Below are positions 48,501 through 58,984 of a DNA stretch of 64,000 nucleotides, in pieces. A program made the position numbers and the translations under genes. Positions within the stretch are counted from its first letter, which is position 1. Each line of letters starts with the position of its first letter. The DNA comes from Achatina immaculata (lineage: Eukaryota; Mollusca; Gastropoda; Stylommatophora; Achatinidae): assembly GCA_009760885.1 (NCBI GenBank), contig CM019719.1, positions 30,482,084 to 30,546,083 on the forward strand. Reading direction: 5' to 3'. The notes beneath the pieces were generated by a model. The model saw only the letters and a program-made list of their open reading frames with translations, searched no databases and was not told where the DNA came from.

Positions 48501-50478
48501 AATAATGTAAAAACTCCGGAGATTTATAGAGCTTGACCAAGGAAAGAAAATATATTTCGGATTTACTTATTTTCTGGTTGCCCATTCCTGTTACTTTTTT
48601 CAATGATTGCCATATCAACTTCTCTGACACACGCTAAGATAAACAGCCAAAAGAACAAAAACTAGGGGGAAAAAACGGACAGAAAAGGCGGGAATTATTC
48701 TGAACACGCCTTCTTGTCACAGGGTGACTAATTGAAATAAGGCCACCGAGTCGTCAAAAAAAAAAAAAAGAAACAGCGCCACGAGACGATAAGAACGATG
48801 ACCATTTGATGATTATCAAGACCAATGAGTGTGCGTCGGGGGGAGGGGGGGGGGGGTTCCAGCCAGTGCACTGCTGAGGGGTCCAGAGGACTTCCCATGT
48901 TTTACGAAGGGGCCCGAGAGGGGAGCATACAGGGGGCCCCCTTAGTGGAATGAGGAGGGAGGCAGGGGAGGACGAATGGTTTTTGCATCGGCCTACAGAA
49001 TTCCTATCCGGGACCCTCATGATGGCGACGATGGTGATGATGACGAGATGGTGATTATGACGAGATGATGATGATGATGATGAGATGGTGATGATGACGA
49101 GATGGTGATTATGACGACGATGTTGATGATGACGAGATGGTGATGATGACGAGATGGTGATTATGACGAGATGGTGGTGATGATGATGAGATGGTGATGA
49201 TGACGACGATGGTGATGATGACGAGATGGTGATTATGACGAGATGGTGATTATGACGACGATGGTGATGATGACGACGATGGTGATTATGACGAGATGGT
49301 GATGATGGCTATGATGGTGATAATGACGCGCCTTTAAAGGTGTGAATGTAGCATTTAACTAGCTGCCACTACTGAGGAGATGCTTGTGAAAAGTAGTAAA
49401 TAAATAAGACTACAAGAGACAATGAAGTATTCCCATCTATCTTGGGATAGTTTCAATAGGGCCGCAGTCACTAACCCACAACCGTGCTATTATAACACGA
49501 TTTTAATATACAAGCGTTAAAGTAAACATAAAAACGAATTCGATTCAGTAAAATGTAACTTTACAGCTAATTATTAACTAGCCATCAAGAATACAGCAGA
49601 AACTTTTAAGTCAATGTAAAGTTAAATATTAAAAAGTTAAACTAAATATTTCTTATTTTAAAAAAAAACTAATTATTTCCCTTATAACGAAGGGAAATAA
49701 CTAGCTAATCTTAAAAAAAAAAATAGAAAACGTGTATATATTTCTTCATGTATTTGCTTGTGTCTTTGCTTTAGCACATAAAACTGTACATTTTTGGCAT
49801 GTTATTTGTTTATCTAAATAAGTTCCAATAAAGTTACATTCTTGTTCACAAAGGACCAAAAACAGTTTACGATTCGAGGAAACAGATCTTACAGCGCGGC
49901 TACATGTTCTTTCACCAGCTCGAGGGGGGAACTACAAACGAACTTTCTTATAACACAAAAAAGTAGTAGCAATTTGACTAAGAGACCCCCACTACATCTT
50001 AGGGTCAAAAGAGGTTGGAGATACGGCCTCTTCGACTTTAAAGAAACTTTCAAAAACCTCCATCTTAAGAATATCATAACGAAAGCCAGAGAAACTACAT
50101 ATCGGCTTATTTACAACATGACACCCATCACACAGAGAGAAGCTCAAAGATTCGAACAGACAACACCATGCCAACTATGCAGAAGCAATATATATGAAAC
50201 AGAAGAGCATATATTTTATTAGTGCAATATAACTACACCTAGTATAGCAACACTACAGAACATAACAGAAACACATACAGCACAGAAGATAGACATATAC
50301 AAAGCTATCATGCTAAACATTATCCCTATAACTCAGCCGGACACACAGACCAAGCTACTGGGCCTGCTCGCAGAGTTCAGGTACTTGGTGTGGACGTGAA
50401 AAGACAGAACCCGTTTCCAATTATGCACCTTTATTCAGGCCACTTTCTTATGACTGTTTCAACGTAAAATCCTTGACT

Positions 50479-50546
<68 letters not shown>

Positions 50547-52346
50547 AGACGTGCTGTAAGAAAGTACAATTTTTTAGATAGGAAGGGAAATAATACCAAC
50601 ACACACACACACGCATACGCGCGCGCACACACACACACGTGTCACAAGATGACAGCGACAAACATCACTCTTATGAGTTTTCAAAGTTGCACAGTGCAGG
50701 GTCCTGACAGACCACTCACTGAGTCTATCTCTCTCTCTTTCTCCCTCACACATAAACAAACACACACACACACGCACGCACACACGCACTCACACGCACG
50801 CACGCTCGCATGCACGCACACACGCACACACACACACACCAAAGTTGCCGAGGTCAAAGTGTCCTCTTGGCAGGTACCCTGATCAACGTGCCCTTTGGCT
50901 AAACAAAAGCCTCGTTATTTTTTAACTAAACAAGATGCATGAGGCCTGGCCTGCATATTGAATGCCGGGGTATGGTCCACATCTGGTTACGGTTGTACCC
51001 AGTTTGTAGTATCACCGGGTCACGGCCTGTTGTTTTCATCGTCTTAAACAAAAATATATGAATACAGCTGATCTAGATATCTGCACACGTTAGCGTGAAT
51101 GAGATTTAAAATCATCAAAGAAACAAACATACACACACACACACACACATTTAATGCAAATTTTGAAGGAGCTCTGTACTCGTAGCTTTAGTGCATTTCT
51201 GTTGAATTTCAACAATAAACCTCAACAATAACAACAACAACAACAATAACAACAACAGTCAATCAGTCATTTTACAAGTCCCTTGCGGAACTTTGCCTCT
51301 TAACAGTTCTCCTGTAGGCCTCTTGGTTGCAAGCAAGATGCCCTGCTGCTGATGCATCCATTTGCAGATCATCAACGATGTCTTGCAGACATCTTGGCCT
51401 TGGTCTTCCTCTTATTCCCATTATGTACCCTTCCAAGACGGTCTTCTCTAAATTATCATGACGTTAACGACAACAACAAATCTTATTAATGGATATGAGC
51501 GCAGTGTATTATGAGTGGTTTAGGATGGCCTCAAAAATTGTTGGAAATCATGGCTATAGCCCTATTGGAAATGTGCAATTCTGTATGGAAAGGTTACATT
51601 TAAATCTTTTTTCTTTAAATATATAAATCTGGAAATAAAATATACGTGGAACATTCTGGTAAAATCAAGATTTCTGCACCAGCTAAAAATTACCCCTTCA
51701 TATAAAGGAGAATCAAACGTTAAATGCTGAAATTACGGCGCAACCGTAGCGGACAGAAGATGAGGCAGTACACGTTCGCAATGGATGGCGGGTAGTTCGA
51801 ACACGCATAGTGCAGCACTCTGCCTTTTATCTAGTTGCAGGCAAAACAAAGAAACATGGAGAGCATGGGGGATTGGGGGGGGGGGGGGGGAGAGAAGAGA
51901 GGAGAGAAAACCAAGTCTTGAAAGTATACAACAGTGACATTACAATGTTAGATATACAGAGGAAGATTAAAGGAGAAGATAATGAGGAGCTTGTGGCAAT
52001 GAAACATTGGAAAGTCAGCGAATTATCTGCCGGAAAGAAACAATGATCGATATCTGTGGACAAACATGGTCGTAAAGGTACGGCTCTTGACGTGAGAAAA
52101 AGGTGGAGGGTAGTTTGACAACAGGTGTACGCTTTGTATGAGCGGGGGAGAGTTATATCTTACTTGTGTAGTGTTGGCGTTTCGCTTCTGTCTCTCGTGT
52201 GATTCTAGTTTGTCGACTTTGTCTGTTGCTAGGGCCACATCGTACAGTAGGACGGACATCACCAGAACGCTGACAACCGCTAATTTTAGCACTCGGCACA
52301 GATGGACAAGCGGCACCGCCTTGCTGTGACACAACTGTGATTTCAT
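40090..52346 (-). CDS. Candidate secreted cysteine-containing precursor, 3 coding exons, 168 residues
   Basis: Join (minus) 52346-52164, 41737-41612, 40287-40090; all three exons are phase 0 with GT/AG ends. Residues 1-40 are an N-terminal signal sequence: basic start, hydrophobic core [19 protein letters not shown], likely cleavage after ALA. Residues 52-55 are RQKR, a furin/prohormone-convertase type site, followed by N-glycosylation sequon NTT. Cysteines outside the leader are only at about 97, 111, 121 and 133 (NCYVEV, GRCVLLG, TWGCQAG, TECQN), enough for two disulfides. The C-terminus is Thr/Ser-rich, then strongly basic (NPFRRRRRP). No family recognised. Secretion and processing are inference from sequence. 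Linking the 52-kb exon to the 41-kb exons across a 10.4-kb intron is the weakest step. Confidence 0.6.
40630..41085. repeat. Minisatellite, 36 bp unit, 12 copies
   Basis: Unit TTCTGTTTTATGAAGTACAG plus ACCCGTATAATAAAGG. 36 is divisible by 3, so a frame of 12-residue repeats ([10 protein letters not shown]) opens across it; not a gene. Lies in the last intron of the minus-strand precursor gene. Confidence 0.96.
41125..41496 (+). mobile_element. tRNA-SINE with five-fold tandem A-box region
   Basis: GGCGAAGTGGTTAGTGCACT (A box) is repeated five to six times at a 31-bp period (41132-41290). It is followed by one B box (GGTGGTTCAGATCC), the SINE body (CATCCAGCTGTAGAAATGGG, GAAGGAAAGGCAGCC, GTGTGGCCGAGAGGTCAAGG) and a terminal ACATGGTTACCTTTATC. 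Multiplied promoter half with single B box is unusual. Confidence 0.85.
41612..41737 (-). CDS. Candidate precursor gene, middle exon
   Basis: Acceptor TTTCACCCAG and donor GTG|GTAAGA. Exactly 42 codons, phase 0 both sides. Encodes [20 protein letters not shown] and [20 protein letters not shown]. Too short for ORF calling, but splice signals, phase and codon-like composition support it. Confidence 0.7.
41835..42860. repeat. Minisatellite, about 31 bp unit, about 18 copies, interrupted by LINE A
   Basis: Unit TTTCTA(G/T)AATAGATTAAATG plus TAGACACAACG, degenerate. The array tail (TTCTTCAACAGAT then ACGTATGTAAAAACATTTCC) resumes after the LINE at 42824. Confidence 0.92.
42417..42823 (-). mobile_element. 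LINE family A 3' fragment in the 31-bp array
   Basis: 407 bp, encoding [31 protein letters not shown], a frameshift, then [11 protein letters not shown] and RKGHAND. Perfect 12-bp TSD TCTTCAACAGAT at 42405-42416 and 42824-42835. Confidence 0.93.
43135..44470 (+). mobile_element. Non-LTR retrotransposon F (RT to C-terminus)
   Basis: Plus strand pieces: [15 protein letters not shown] at 43200, [14 protein letters not shown] at 43290, [14 protein letters not shown] at 43400, [20 protein letters not shown] at 43575, the RT box [11 protein letters not shown] at 43695, [18 protein letters not shown] at 44140, [15 protein letters not shown] at 44255 and a final [14 protein letters not shown], with a (TTAGA)n tail at 44466. 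At least three frameshifts. Intronic to, and opposite in strand from, the precursor gene. Confidence 0.88.
44480..45800. other. Non-coding with (GA)n and (GAA/GAT)n runs
   Basis: (GA)n at 45412-45456 and GAA/GAT triplets at 45510-45572. No supported exon; ORF 45087-45281 lacks motifs. Confidence 0.5.
45805..45995. repeat. Degenerate tandem repeat, about 27-30 bp
   Basis: Recurrent ATGTAAGGAAACAACCTG / ATGTAAAGGAAACATG blocks, about 7 copies. Confidence 0.75.
46085..46315. repeat. Tandem repeat, about 37-39 bp, 6 copies
   Basis: Unit ATTATAGAAGTATTACATAA plus AGAGAAGAATGTGCCGG. Confidence 0.85.
46316..47212. other. Intronic stretch, nothing recognised
   Basis: Unique-looking sequence without exon or element similarity; a short imperfect duplication TTTTATCTATTGTGTTTTT at about 47140-47200. 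Confidence 0.4.
47213..47285. repeat. (CATC)n microsatellite
   Basis: About 17 CATC tetranucleotides with two interruptions. Confidence 0.95.
47848..47985. repeat. Minisatellite, 49 bp unit, 2.8 copies
   Basis: CCTCGTATAG(T/G)GTAGC and AACTTTAACCTGACGCCGGC blocks, period exactly 49, nearly identical copies. Confidence 0.93.
47986..49015. other. Intronic stretch with G-runs
   Basis: G-homopolymers at 48267-48285 and 48839-48856. Short ORFs show no motifs. Confidence 0.4.
49020..49330. repeat. GAT-rich minisatellite
   Basis: Blocks of GATGATGACGAGATGGTGAT and GATTATGACGA in irregular order, period 15-27. Confidence 0.9.
49842..50400 (+). mobile_element. Non-LTR retrotransposon C-terminal fragment G with zinc-knuckle
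   Basis: Plus frame: [20 protein letters not shown], then [19 protein letters not shown] and, after one stop, [14 protein letters not shown] and [14 protein letters not shown] to a stop near 50399. C-x2-C-x(9-10)-H-x(4-5)-C is the zinc-binding motif found after RT in several non-LTR clades. It is a different family from A-F, which end with GRP motifs. Confidence 0.65.
50478..50548. repeat. (GA)n microsatellite
   Basis: About 33 GA dinucleotides, one interruption. Confidence 0.95.
50598..50842. repeat. (CA)n/(CACG)n tracts around a short unique segment
   Basis: CA runs at 50598-50638 and 50757-50842, including alternating GCGCGC and ACGCACGC segments prone to Z-DNA formation. Confidence 0.9.
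50880..51195. other. Intronic stretch, nothing recognised apart from (CA)n
   Basis: (CA)n at 51130-51150; no exon seen. Confidence 0.4.
51259..51468 (-). mobile_element. LINE family A 3' fragment in a (CAA)n tract
   Basis: AGTCAATCAGTCATTTTACA tail and terminal 200 bp of family A with deletion inside the KRKRGRP stretch. (CAA)n/(CAATAA)n occurs on both sides (51220-51255; 51470-51480), so the target was the microsatellite. Confidence 0.85.
51480..52160. other. Intronic stretch, nothing recognised
   Basis: G-run at 51875-51890. An ORF at 51810-52046 spans it without motifs. Confidence 0.35.
52164..52346 (-). CDS. Candidate precursor gene, first coding exon (signal peptide)
   Basis: ATG at 52346 (context CCAAGATGA, A at -3) to donor ACACAA|GTAAGATA: 61 codons, phase 0. 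An in-frame ATG 14 codons upstream is discounted because TTTCTTACAG, a good acceptor, lies between (exon would start at 52368), implying a non-coding 5' exon further right. Encodes the hydrophobic leader and RQKR site. Confidence 0.65.
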
Positions 52347-52609
52347 CTTGGTTGTTTCCTGCGGTTTGCTGTAAGAAACAGGAGACATCTTTTGATTAAG
52401 AATGAAAGGCGATACATTTATTTAGTCTGAAAACTTCAATCTTCAAGGGTGTTTACTCGTATAATTAAAAACAAATATTTTAAAAATGTAGATCTAAAAT
52501 TAAAACTGATTTATAATATACCGTAATCTATTCAAAATATTGTGTGATCTGAGTGAACGCGGAGTAAACTGCGCTAGTTATAATTTTAAAAATATAAGTG
52601 ATCATGTAT

Positions 52610-53080
52610 GAAAGCTGAAGAAATAATCAGTTATACCAAAAAAAAAAACGTAAGAGATGAGGGATGAAAGCTGATGAAATAATGACAGTTATACCAAAAA
52701 AACTTAAGTGATCATGTTGGAAAGCTGAAGAAATAATGACAGTTATACCAACAAAAAAAAACTTAAGTGATGATGGATGAAAGCTGAAGAAATAATGACA
52801 GTTATACCAAAAAAACGTAAGTGATGAGGGATGAAAGCTGAAGAAATAATGACAGTTATACCAAAAAAAACGTAAGTGATGAGGGATGAAAGTTGAAGAA
52901 ATAATGACAGTTATACCAAAAAAAAAACCGTAAGTAATGAGGGATGAAAGCTGAAGAAACAATGACAGTTATACCAAAAAAAAAACGTAATTAATGAGGG
53001 ATGAAAGGTGAAGAAATCATGATAGTTATAAGAAAAAAAACCTAAATGATGAGGAATGAAGGCTGATGAAAAAAAAAAAA
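52610..53080. repeat. Minisatellite, about 57 bp unit, 8 copies
   Basis: Unit GATGAGGGATGAAAGCTGAA plus GAAATAATGACAGTTATACC and a variable A-run (6-9). Lies just upstream of the candidate precursor's first coding exon. Confidence 0.95.
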
Positions 53081-54389
53081 CGAAAAAAGAAATAGTCCAT
53101 AAATTTCTGTGATAAAGCCCCAGATAGAAAAACAGAGACAGTTACTCCGAAATGAACAATAAATTAAAGATAATCCACGCTGGTTTAAAATACAACGATG
53201 CTTCTTCTATCTGCCATGAAAGCCAATTTAAAAAAAAAAAGAGTAATATTTAGTGGAGAAGTCTTCTTTGATCTAAGATAAAAGACGATTGCAAGTATAT
53301 GCTTAGCCGGCAAAGGCTTGGCAGCTTTTATCGCATACTTGGTGCTTGAATTAAGAGAAATTCATCTTGATGGATTATTACTGTATTATTATTATTGCAT
53401 AGTGTTTATTATTATTCTTCAATGTTCATCCGATCGTCAGCGATCAGTTAAAGGCAATAACATGACAACTGAGCAACCAGTGTTTCACTTGTCGTTTCTA
53501 TCAATGAGATACCACGCTCTCGTTATCAAATTTCACATGAAATAATATGAATGAATACCTGACTGGAAAAATCGTTTCAAAGCGTCGTCTCAGATCTTTC
53601 TTTCTCACTTGACAAAGGTCTCCAAGGGCTTGAAGGGATGATGGCTTGGATCACTTCTCACTCGATGTCTTTTTCAGACACATGTGATGGTTCGTCTGTT
53701 CTGTGGTGATGCGAGTGGAGTTGCAAACCCTGACCGCCTCCTTTCATATCTGAGCACTTTCCACTCCTACCTGTAAGCAGTCATGCCGTTTTGAAAATCC
53801 CCACAGGACGGTGGGTGGGGGGTCTGAGGTTCAGTCTAGACTCTAGACCAACATTGACACCGTCTGGCATGTTCGAAGTACACATCACGTGATCATAGCG
53901 TGGTCTGTTTGTGTGTGTGCGTGTGTCTGTGGACAGGCGTGTGTGATAGAGCGTGGGTGTGAGCTAAACATGTCTGCGGGAAGTGGGCGGAGGAATGGAT
54001 TCAACGGAGAACTTCTACAGACTGTGAACGGGTGAGGAGTCTGTCTGTCTGCCTGTCTGTGTGTTTGTCTGTCTGTGAGTATTATGTCTGCTCGCCTTGC
54101 AACATATTTTTGTATGGTATAATAAAAATAAAGGAAATATCTGATTAAAAATAAAAATATCTGTCAGTTATGTATGTATGTATGTATATGTGTATGTATT
54201 TACATGTGTGTATGTATATATGTATTTATGTATGTGTGCAGTGTGTGTGTGCATGTGTGTGTATGTATGTATCAGCCATCCAAAATCTTGTTTGACATCA
54301 GTTTATGCCAGCAATGGTACATGATTCGTGACCCATAACAAATGTTTTAAAAAACAGTCAAGTTAAACAAAAATGAATTCTTTCAACCT
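53081..54389. other. Non-coding stretch, possible 5' region of minus-strand gene
   Basis: GTCT and GTAT short repeats at 54030-54080 and 54160-54275. No promoter motif could be assigned. Confidence 0.35.
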
Positions 54390-54705
54390 CCCTAGAACTG
54401 CGAGCTTTGCTGCCAGGTGCCATGAAGATGTCGGGGCACAGCATCGTCTCGGCTGTGGGAAGAAAAGGTTACGGCGGCAATTTTTCCAGTCCCAGCGTAC
54501 AGCTAAAAAAAGCAGGGTTTGTGCAATACTTCTTTAGCAGACTCCACCACCATGGGGACTGTGGTGATCCCTGCCTCATTAGCCAGGCTAGGCCTCTTAC
54601 TGGGGGTATCAACGCAGAAGTGGGACAGGGTCTTCGCTCACCCGCCCTGCCGCTAGCACCTCAGCTACGGACCACTGATTGCCAGACTGGACAGCGTCTT
54701 CGTCC
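54390..54705 (-). repeat. Dispersed repeat H, copy 3
   Basis: Reverse complement of copies 1 and 2: GAAGATGTCGGGGCACAGCA, TTCTTTAGCAGACTCCACCA, GGTGATCCCTGCCTCATTAG, AGGCTAGGCCTCTTACTGGG, GCTACGGACCACTGATTG. Joins directly onto LINE A sequence at about 54710. Confidence 0.7.
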
Positions 54706-54711
54706 TCCGAG

Positions 54712-55668
54712 AGTAAATGGTGAAATAACAACTTGGTTTGACATAAAACAAGGGGTTCATCAGGGGTGCATACTGTCGACTTACTTATTTAACTTGTATA
54801 CTGAAAATATAATGAGGAATGTTAGAGAAGATGTAGACAAAGAATATTAAGATGCCATAAAAATTGGAGATTATGAAAAATCAGATATTAGATATGCTGA
54901 TGACACAGTATTACTGTTCACAACACAAAAAGGAGTGATAAAAAACTACTTATGTCAGTCCGTAATAACAGTGAAGAGCAAAACCTTTATATTAATGTGA
55001 ACAAAACTAAATTGATGACAACTGACAAAACAAATAAGGCAGCTGATATATGTATCAATGAGGACAAACTGGAAGAGGTGGAGAGTTTTGAAGATCTGGA
55101 ATCACTACTAACTAATAATTGAGATATAATGAGGGAAATTAAAAGGAGGACATCTATCGCTCTTCAGAAAGTAAAACAACTAAAGAATCTGTGGAGAGGG
55201 AACAGACAGAACTACAAAAATAAGATTTTTAAGGGCATGCATCCTTCCCATCGCAGCATATGCCTGTGAGACCAGGACACTTAACAAAACAGCTGAGAAA
55301 CACATAAATACCTTTGAATATAAATGCTACAGAAGAGTTCTTCAAATATCATGGACACAAAACAGAACAAACATATCCATTCTATTAGAACTTAATATTG
55401 AAAAAGGCTGGCTAGTAAAGAGCATTAAACAGAGAAAACTTAAATATTTTGGACATTCTAAACGTCACGATAATTTAAAGAAGACCGTCTTGAAAGGGTA
55501 CATAATGGGAAAAAGAAAAAGAGGAAGACCAAAGCGAACATGGCTGCAAGACATCGTTAATAATCTGCAAATGGATGCACCAGCAGCAGGGCACCTTGCT
55601 TACAATCTAGAGGCCTACAGGAGAGCTGCTATGGAGGCAAAGTACCGCAAGGGACATGCAAATGACTG
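54712..55668 (+). mobile_element. LINE family A, longest copy (RT to 3' end)
   Basis: VNGEITTWFDIKQGVHQGCI at 54712, LFNLYTENIMRNVRED, RT box [12 protein letters not shown] at 54880 (one stop before it), [82 protein letters not shown] and (TGAC)n. Gives the reference order for all other A copies. Several frameshifts. Confidence 0.9.
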
Positions 55669-56245
55669 ACTGACTTTGACCCCCTTTCCCAGACCGTAAC
55701 TGAAGTTTGTTTTTTTTTTTTTTAATTAAAACTAATCAGTGCCTTTAACATGACATAACTTTACTACTAATAGGAAAAAATTCTCACTTTCTAAATGATG
55801 AAATGTTTATCAAGATAAAGCTTTATGAAATATTCCATGCATTAATTAAAGAAAAGACCCGATCTAATGAGTATTTGTGTGTGTGTGTGTGTGTGTGTGT
55901 GTTTGTTTGTTCTTATTTAAACGTTTGGAGACATTGAGTAGTAGGATTTCCCAAAAGTCTTGTCCTTCTTCATCTTCTTTACCACATTTTTTTCAATATT
56001 ATTGTAACAAATCTATTTATATCTTCTACCTACCCAACATCAGACATTTCGCTATTCTAAATTTGGCTGCGACCTGAGTTTGAAACCACTGTTCTATAGG
56101 GACATTTACCTCTACTTTGCTGTAGCAAACTTTATACATATATATAATTCACGATGTTCGTATTCCACAGAATATAATATTGGATGGCCGAACACGAATA
56201 CAAATAGTACGCCTGTGAAATATTCGTATTCAGTTATATGAAATT
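55669..56245. other. Non-coding with (GT)n
   Basis: (GT)n at 55875-55903. An ORF beginning in it has no motif. Confidence 0.45.
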
Positions 56246-56260
56246 ATTCCTACGCGTGTT

Positions 56261-56641
56261 CATTCATTCATTCATTTGCATGTCCCTTGCGGAACTTTGC
56301 CTCCCAAACAGCACTCCTGTAGGCCTCTCGGTTGTGAGCAAGATGGCCTGCTGCTGTTGCATCCATTTCCAGATCGTCAACGATGTCTTGCAGCCATCTT
56401 CGTCTTGGTCTTCCTCTTTTTCTTTTTCCCATTATGTATCCTTCCAATACGGTCTTCTCTAAATTATCATGACGTTTAATGTGTCCAAAATATTTCAGTT
56501 TTCTCTCTTTAATCGTCTTCACTAGCCAGCCTTCTTCAATATTAAGCTCTTGTAGTATAGATATATTTGTTCTTTTTTGTGTCCACGACATTTGGAGAAC
56601 TCTTCTGTAGCATTTACATTCAAAGGCATTTATGTGTTTCT
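56261..56641 (-). mobile_element. LINE family A 3' fragment, young
   Basis: Open minus frame of 107 codons: [74 protein letters not shown], (TGAA)n tail. 8-bp TSD CGCGTGTT at 56253-56260 and 56642-56649. Near-identical to 32587-33035. Confidence 0.93.
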
Positions 56642-56689
56642 CGCGTGTTAAGAGAAATTAAATGCAGATTTAAACTTAAATATTTCATT

Positions 56690-56905
56690 CACAGTTATAT
56701 ACTAACTTTTGCACTTTGGCATGTCACAGATATTTTCTGAGATATTACGTATAATTATAAAATACTAAAGATAAATTAGTTTAACTCTGCTTAATATTTT
56801 CTGAGATATTACTTATGATTATAAGGTACTAAAGATAAATTAGTTTAACTTTGCTTAATATTTTCTGATATATTATCTATAAAGTACTAAAGATAAATTA
56901 GTTTA
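56690..56905. repeat. Tandem repeat, about 63 bp, 3 copies
   Basis: Copies of AATATTTTCTGAGATATTAC, TACTAAAGATAAATTAGTTT, AACT(C/T)TGCT. Abuts the LINE A TSD. Confidence 0.88.
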
Positions 56906-57595
56906 ATTTTGCTCAACTCCTTCCCTCTTGAATTATTTTACATGCTGTGTCAGAACAAATTTCGATGAGATATTTTGGTACAAAGAAACTAGAGGGAAGT
57001 TACTTCTGTAATTTATAAAAAAAAATATGGATTGGGTTAGAAAAGTGCTACTTTTCATTCTATTTAGACTTTTGCCAAAATATCGCTCTGAGCTTTGATT
57101 CTCATAGATGTCCAAGATTTATCAGCACTGCCAGTGTTGCCTTGGAATGAAAGACTTCAAAGTCTGAAGTATGAACATAAGTATGTAAGTTGTTCTCTCA
57201 GCTTATAGATCATTATGGAGCAGACCACGTGCGTTCATCACCTGCTATTTCCGTGATCTCGTCACTCTGCACAGCACAACTATTTAAACAAACGTCACTT
57301 TAAAAACGACATCACATTTCATGATCAGAGGTGAGACGAGAAAAGAAAGATTAGAGATGAGGTGATATTTGCCAGTCTGATATCACGTGGGCGATTGGTG
57401 GGATTTAATTCTCCACTTATTTATTTATTTTTGACAAAACCGCCAAGCGTGGCACAACTCTTGGTCTAAACAAATAGTTTGTTCAGTTGTCCGGTTTTGT
57501 TAGTAACATATCAGGGGATCATCATGTGCCGTGGCCACTGCCATTGCCTATCATGTTTCTCCATTGTATCTAATCCTTCATGCAGACCATCTGTT
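56906..57595. other. Non-coding stretch, nothing recognised
   Basis: No motif-bearing ORF or element identified. Confidence 0.35.
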
Positions 57596-57597
57596 TA

Positions 57598-57960
57598 TTT
57601 TGTGATCTTATCTCATCAAACTATCCAGTATCATTTCTCTCGACCTTTCCCTGGCTATCCTTCCCTCTATTTTTCCTGTTGTTACAATATTTTCAATCCT
57701 GCCACCCACAATCTTCTCATTGCTTGTACAATGGAAGTAACACACACACACACACACACACACACTCTCTCTCTCTCTCTCTCTCTCGTATTCTTTTGAC
57801 AATATGTTTGTCTCTCTCACTCTTCTCATACATTCCTCTTTAGTTATCTTTGCTGTCCATGGAATTCGCAACAATTCTTCTGACACACCACATTTCTACT
57901 ACTTCCAGTGATCTTTGTGCGGATCTGCCTATTTGTTCACGATTTGTTTCCATATAATAA
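57598..57960 (-). mobile_element. LINE family F-like 3' fragment with internal microsatellite
   Basis: Minus strand: SEELLRIPWTAKITKEECMR then (GA)n/(GT)n runs at 57739-57790, then ENIVTTGKIEGRIARERSRE. The order matches [13 protein letters not shown] and [15 protein letters not shown] of element F. The microsatellites replace the [10 protein letters not shown] part. Confidence 0.75.
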
Positions 57961-58984
57961 GATTGAATCAATATAGTATTTTACGACCTGTTTTCTAATA
58001 TTCAATGTGCTAGTGATATAAATCCTTCAATTGTTTGGCCCCTTTGCACCAGTGTTTGGACCTGCAGTTACCTTCCTTTCCATTATTTTGTCTACAATAA
58101 ACATATTATTAAACAGTGACTAGAATAGCACATGGCACAACTCAACAGATCGTAGATTCAAATTTGGTATTGCCCAACGCCACCCAATGCAAAGGCGTCA
58201 CTGAAACATGCCCTGTCATAATAACACCAAGCTGTGGATAACAGATGAAAAGTAGAAAATATCCCTAAATTATATATATTTTTTACTTCCTCCCGAAAAA
58301 AATATATTTGTGAATATTCTAAATTTTAATATTCGAATTTTTTATTAGAAAACCAATATTCCAAATTCGACGCTATTTCGACTGAAAACCTATATGAATG
58401 CGATATTAGGTATATGTGTTGTAACAGTTGCTTAAAAAAAAACTTTAAAATTAATTCTGACACCTGAGAATAGGGGGAAAAACCAGCTTCTTTAACCCTC
58501 CTCTAACTCTGTCAAACTTATGGGTTAATATTGGAGTCTCCGTTATATCTGGGTGACCTGCTTTTTTTTTTCTTTTCTAGCTAAACAAGCCATAAAGTTT
58601 GTTTCTGTGTCGACCTAAAACGTGGTCAGGAAATGATTTATTTATTTACAAAACTTAGAGGCATCTCGACGCTTTGGAATGTTGTGCAGTTAATTATAGA
58701 TACGTATTTTTTTTTTCACTGGCTTCCTGAACGAGCAGCCGTGTGCGATTATCTTATCAACAATAAGACCTCTTAATATGGCACTCATATTACCATTTTA
58801 ATTTGGCTTTGAAGAGCTGCACCACAACTAGTTGTATTATTATTATTATGTCAAACCGAATAGCGCTGATGATGATGCCTGTCCACCTTGTGTGATACCT
58901 GGTGTTTTCTGTCAGTTCGAATGCTTTTCTTTTTTTTTCCATGCCATTTCTTCAGCCCACTGAAACATTTTTTTTTTCTTGGCC
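57961..58984. other. Non-coding stretch, nothing recognised
   Basis: AT-rich with poly-A/T runs; no exon seen. Confidence 0.4.
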
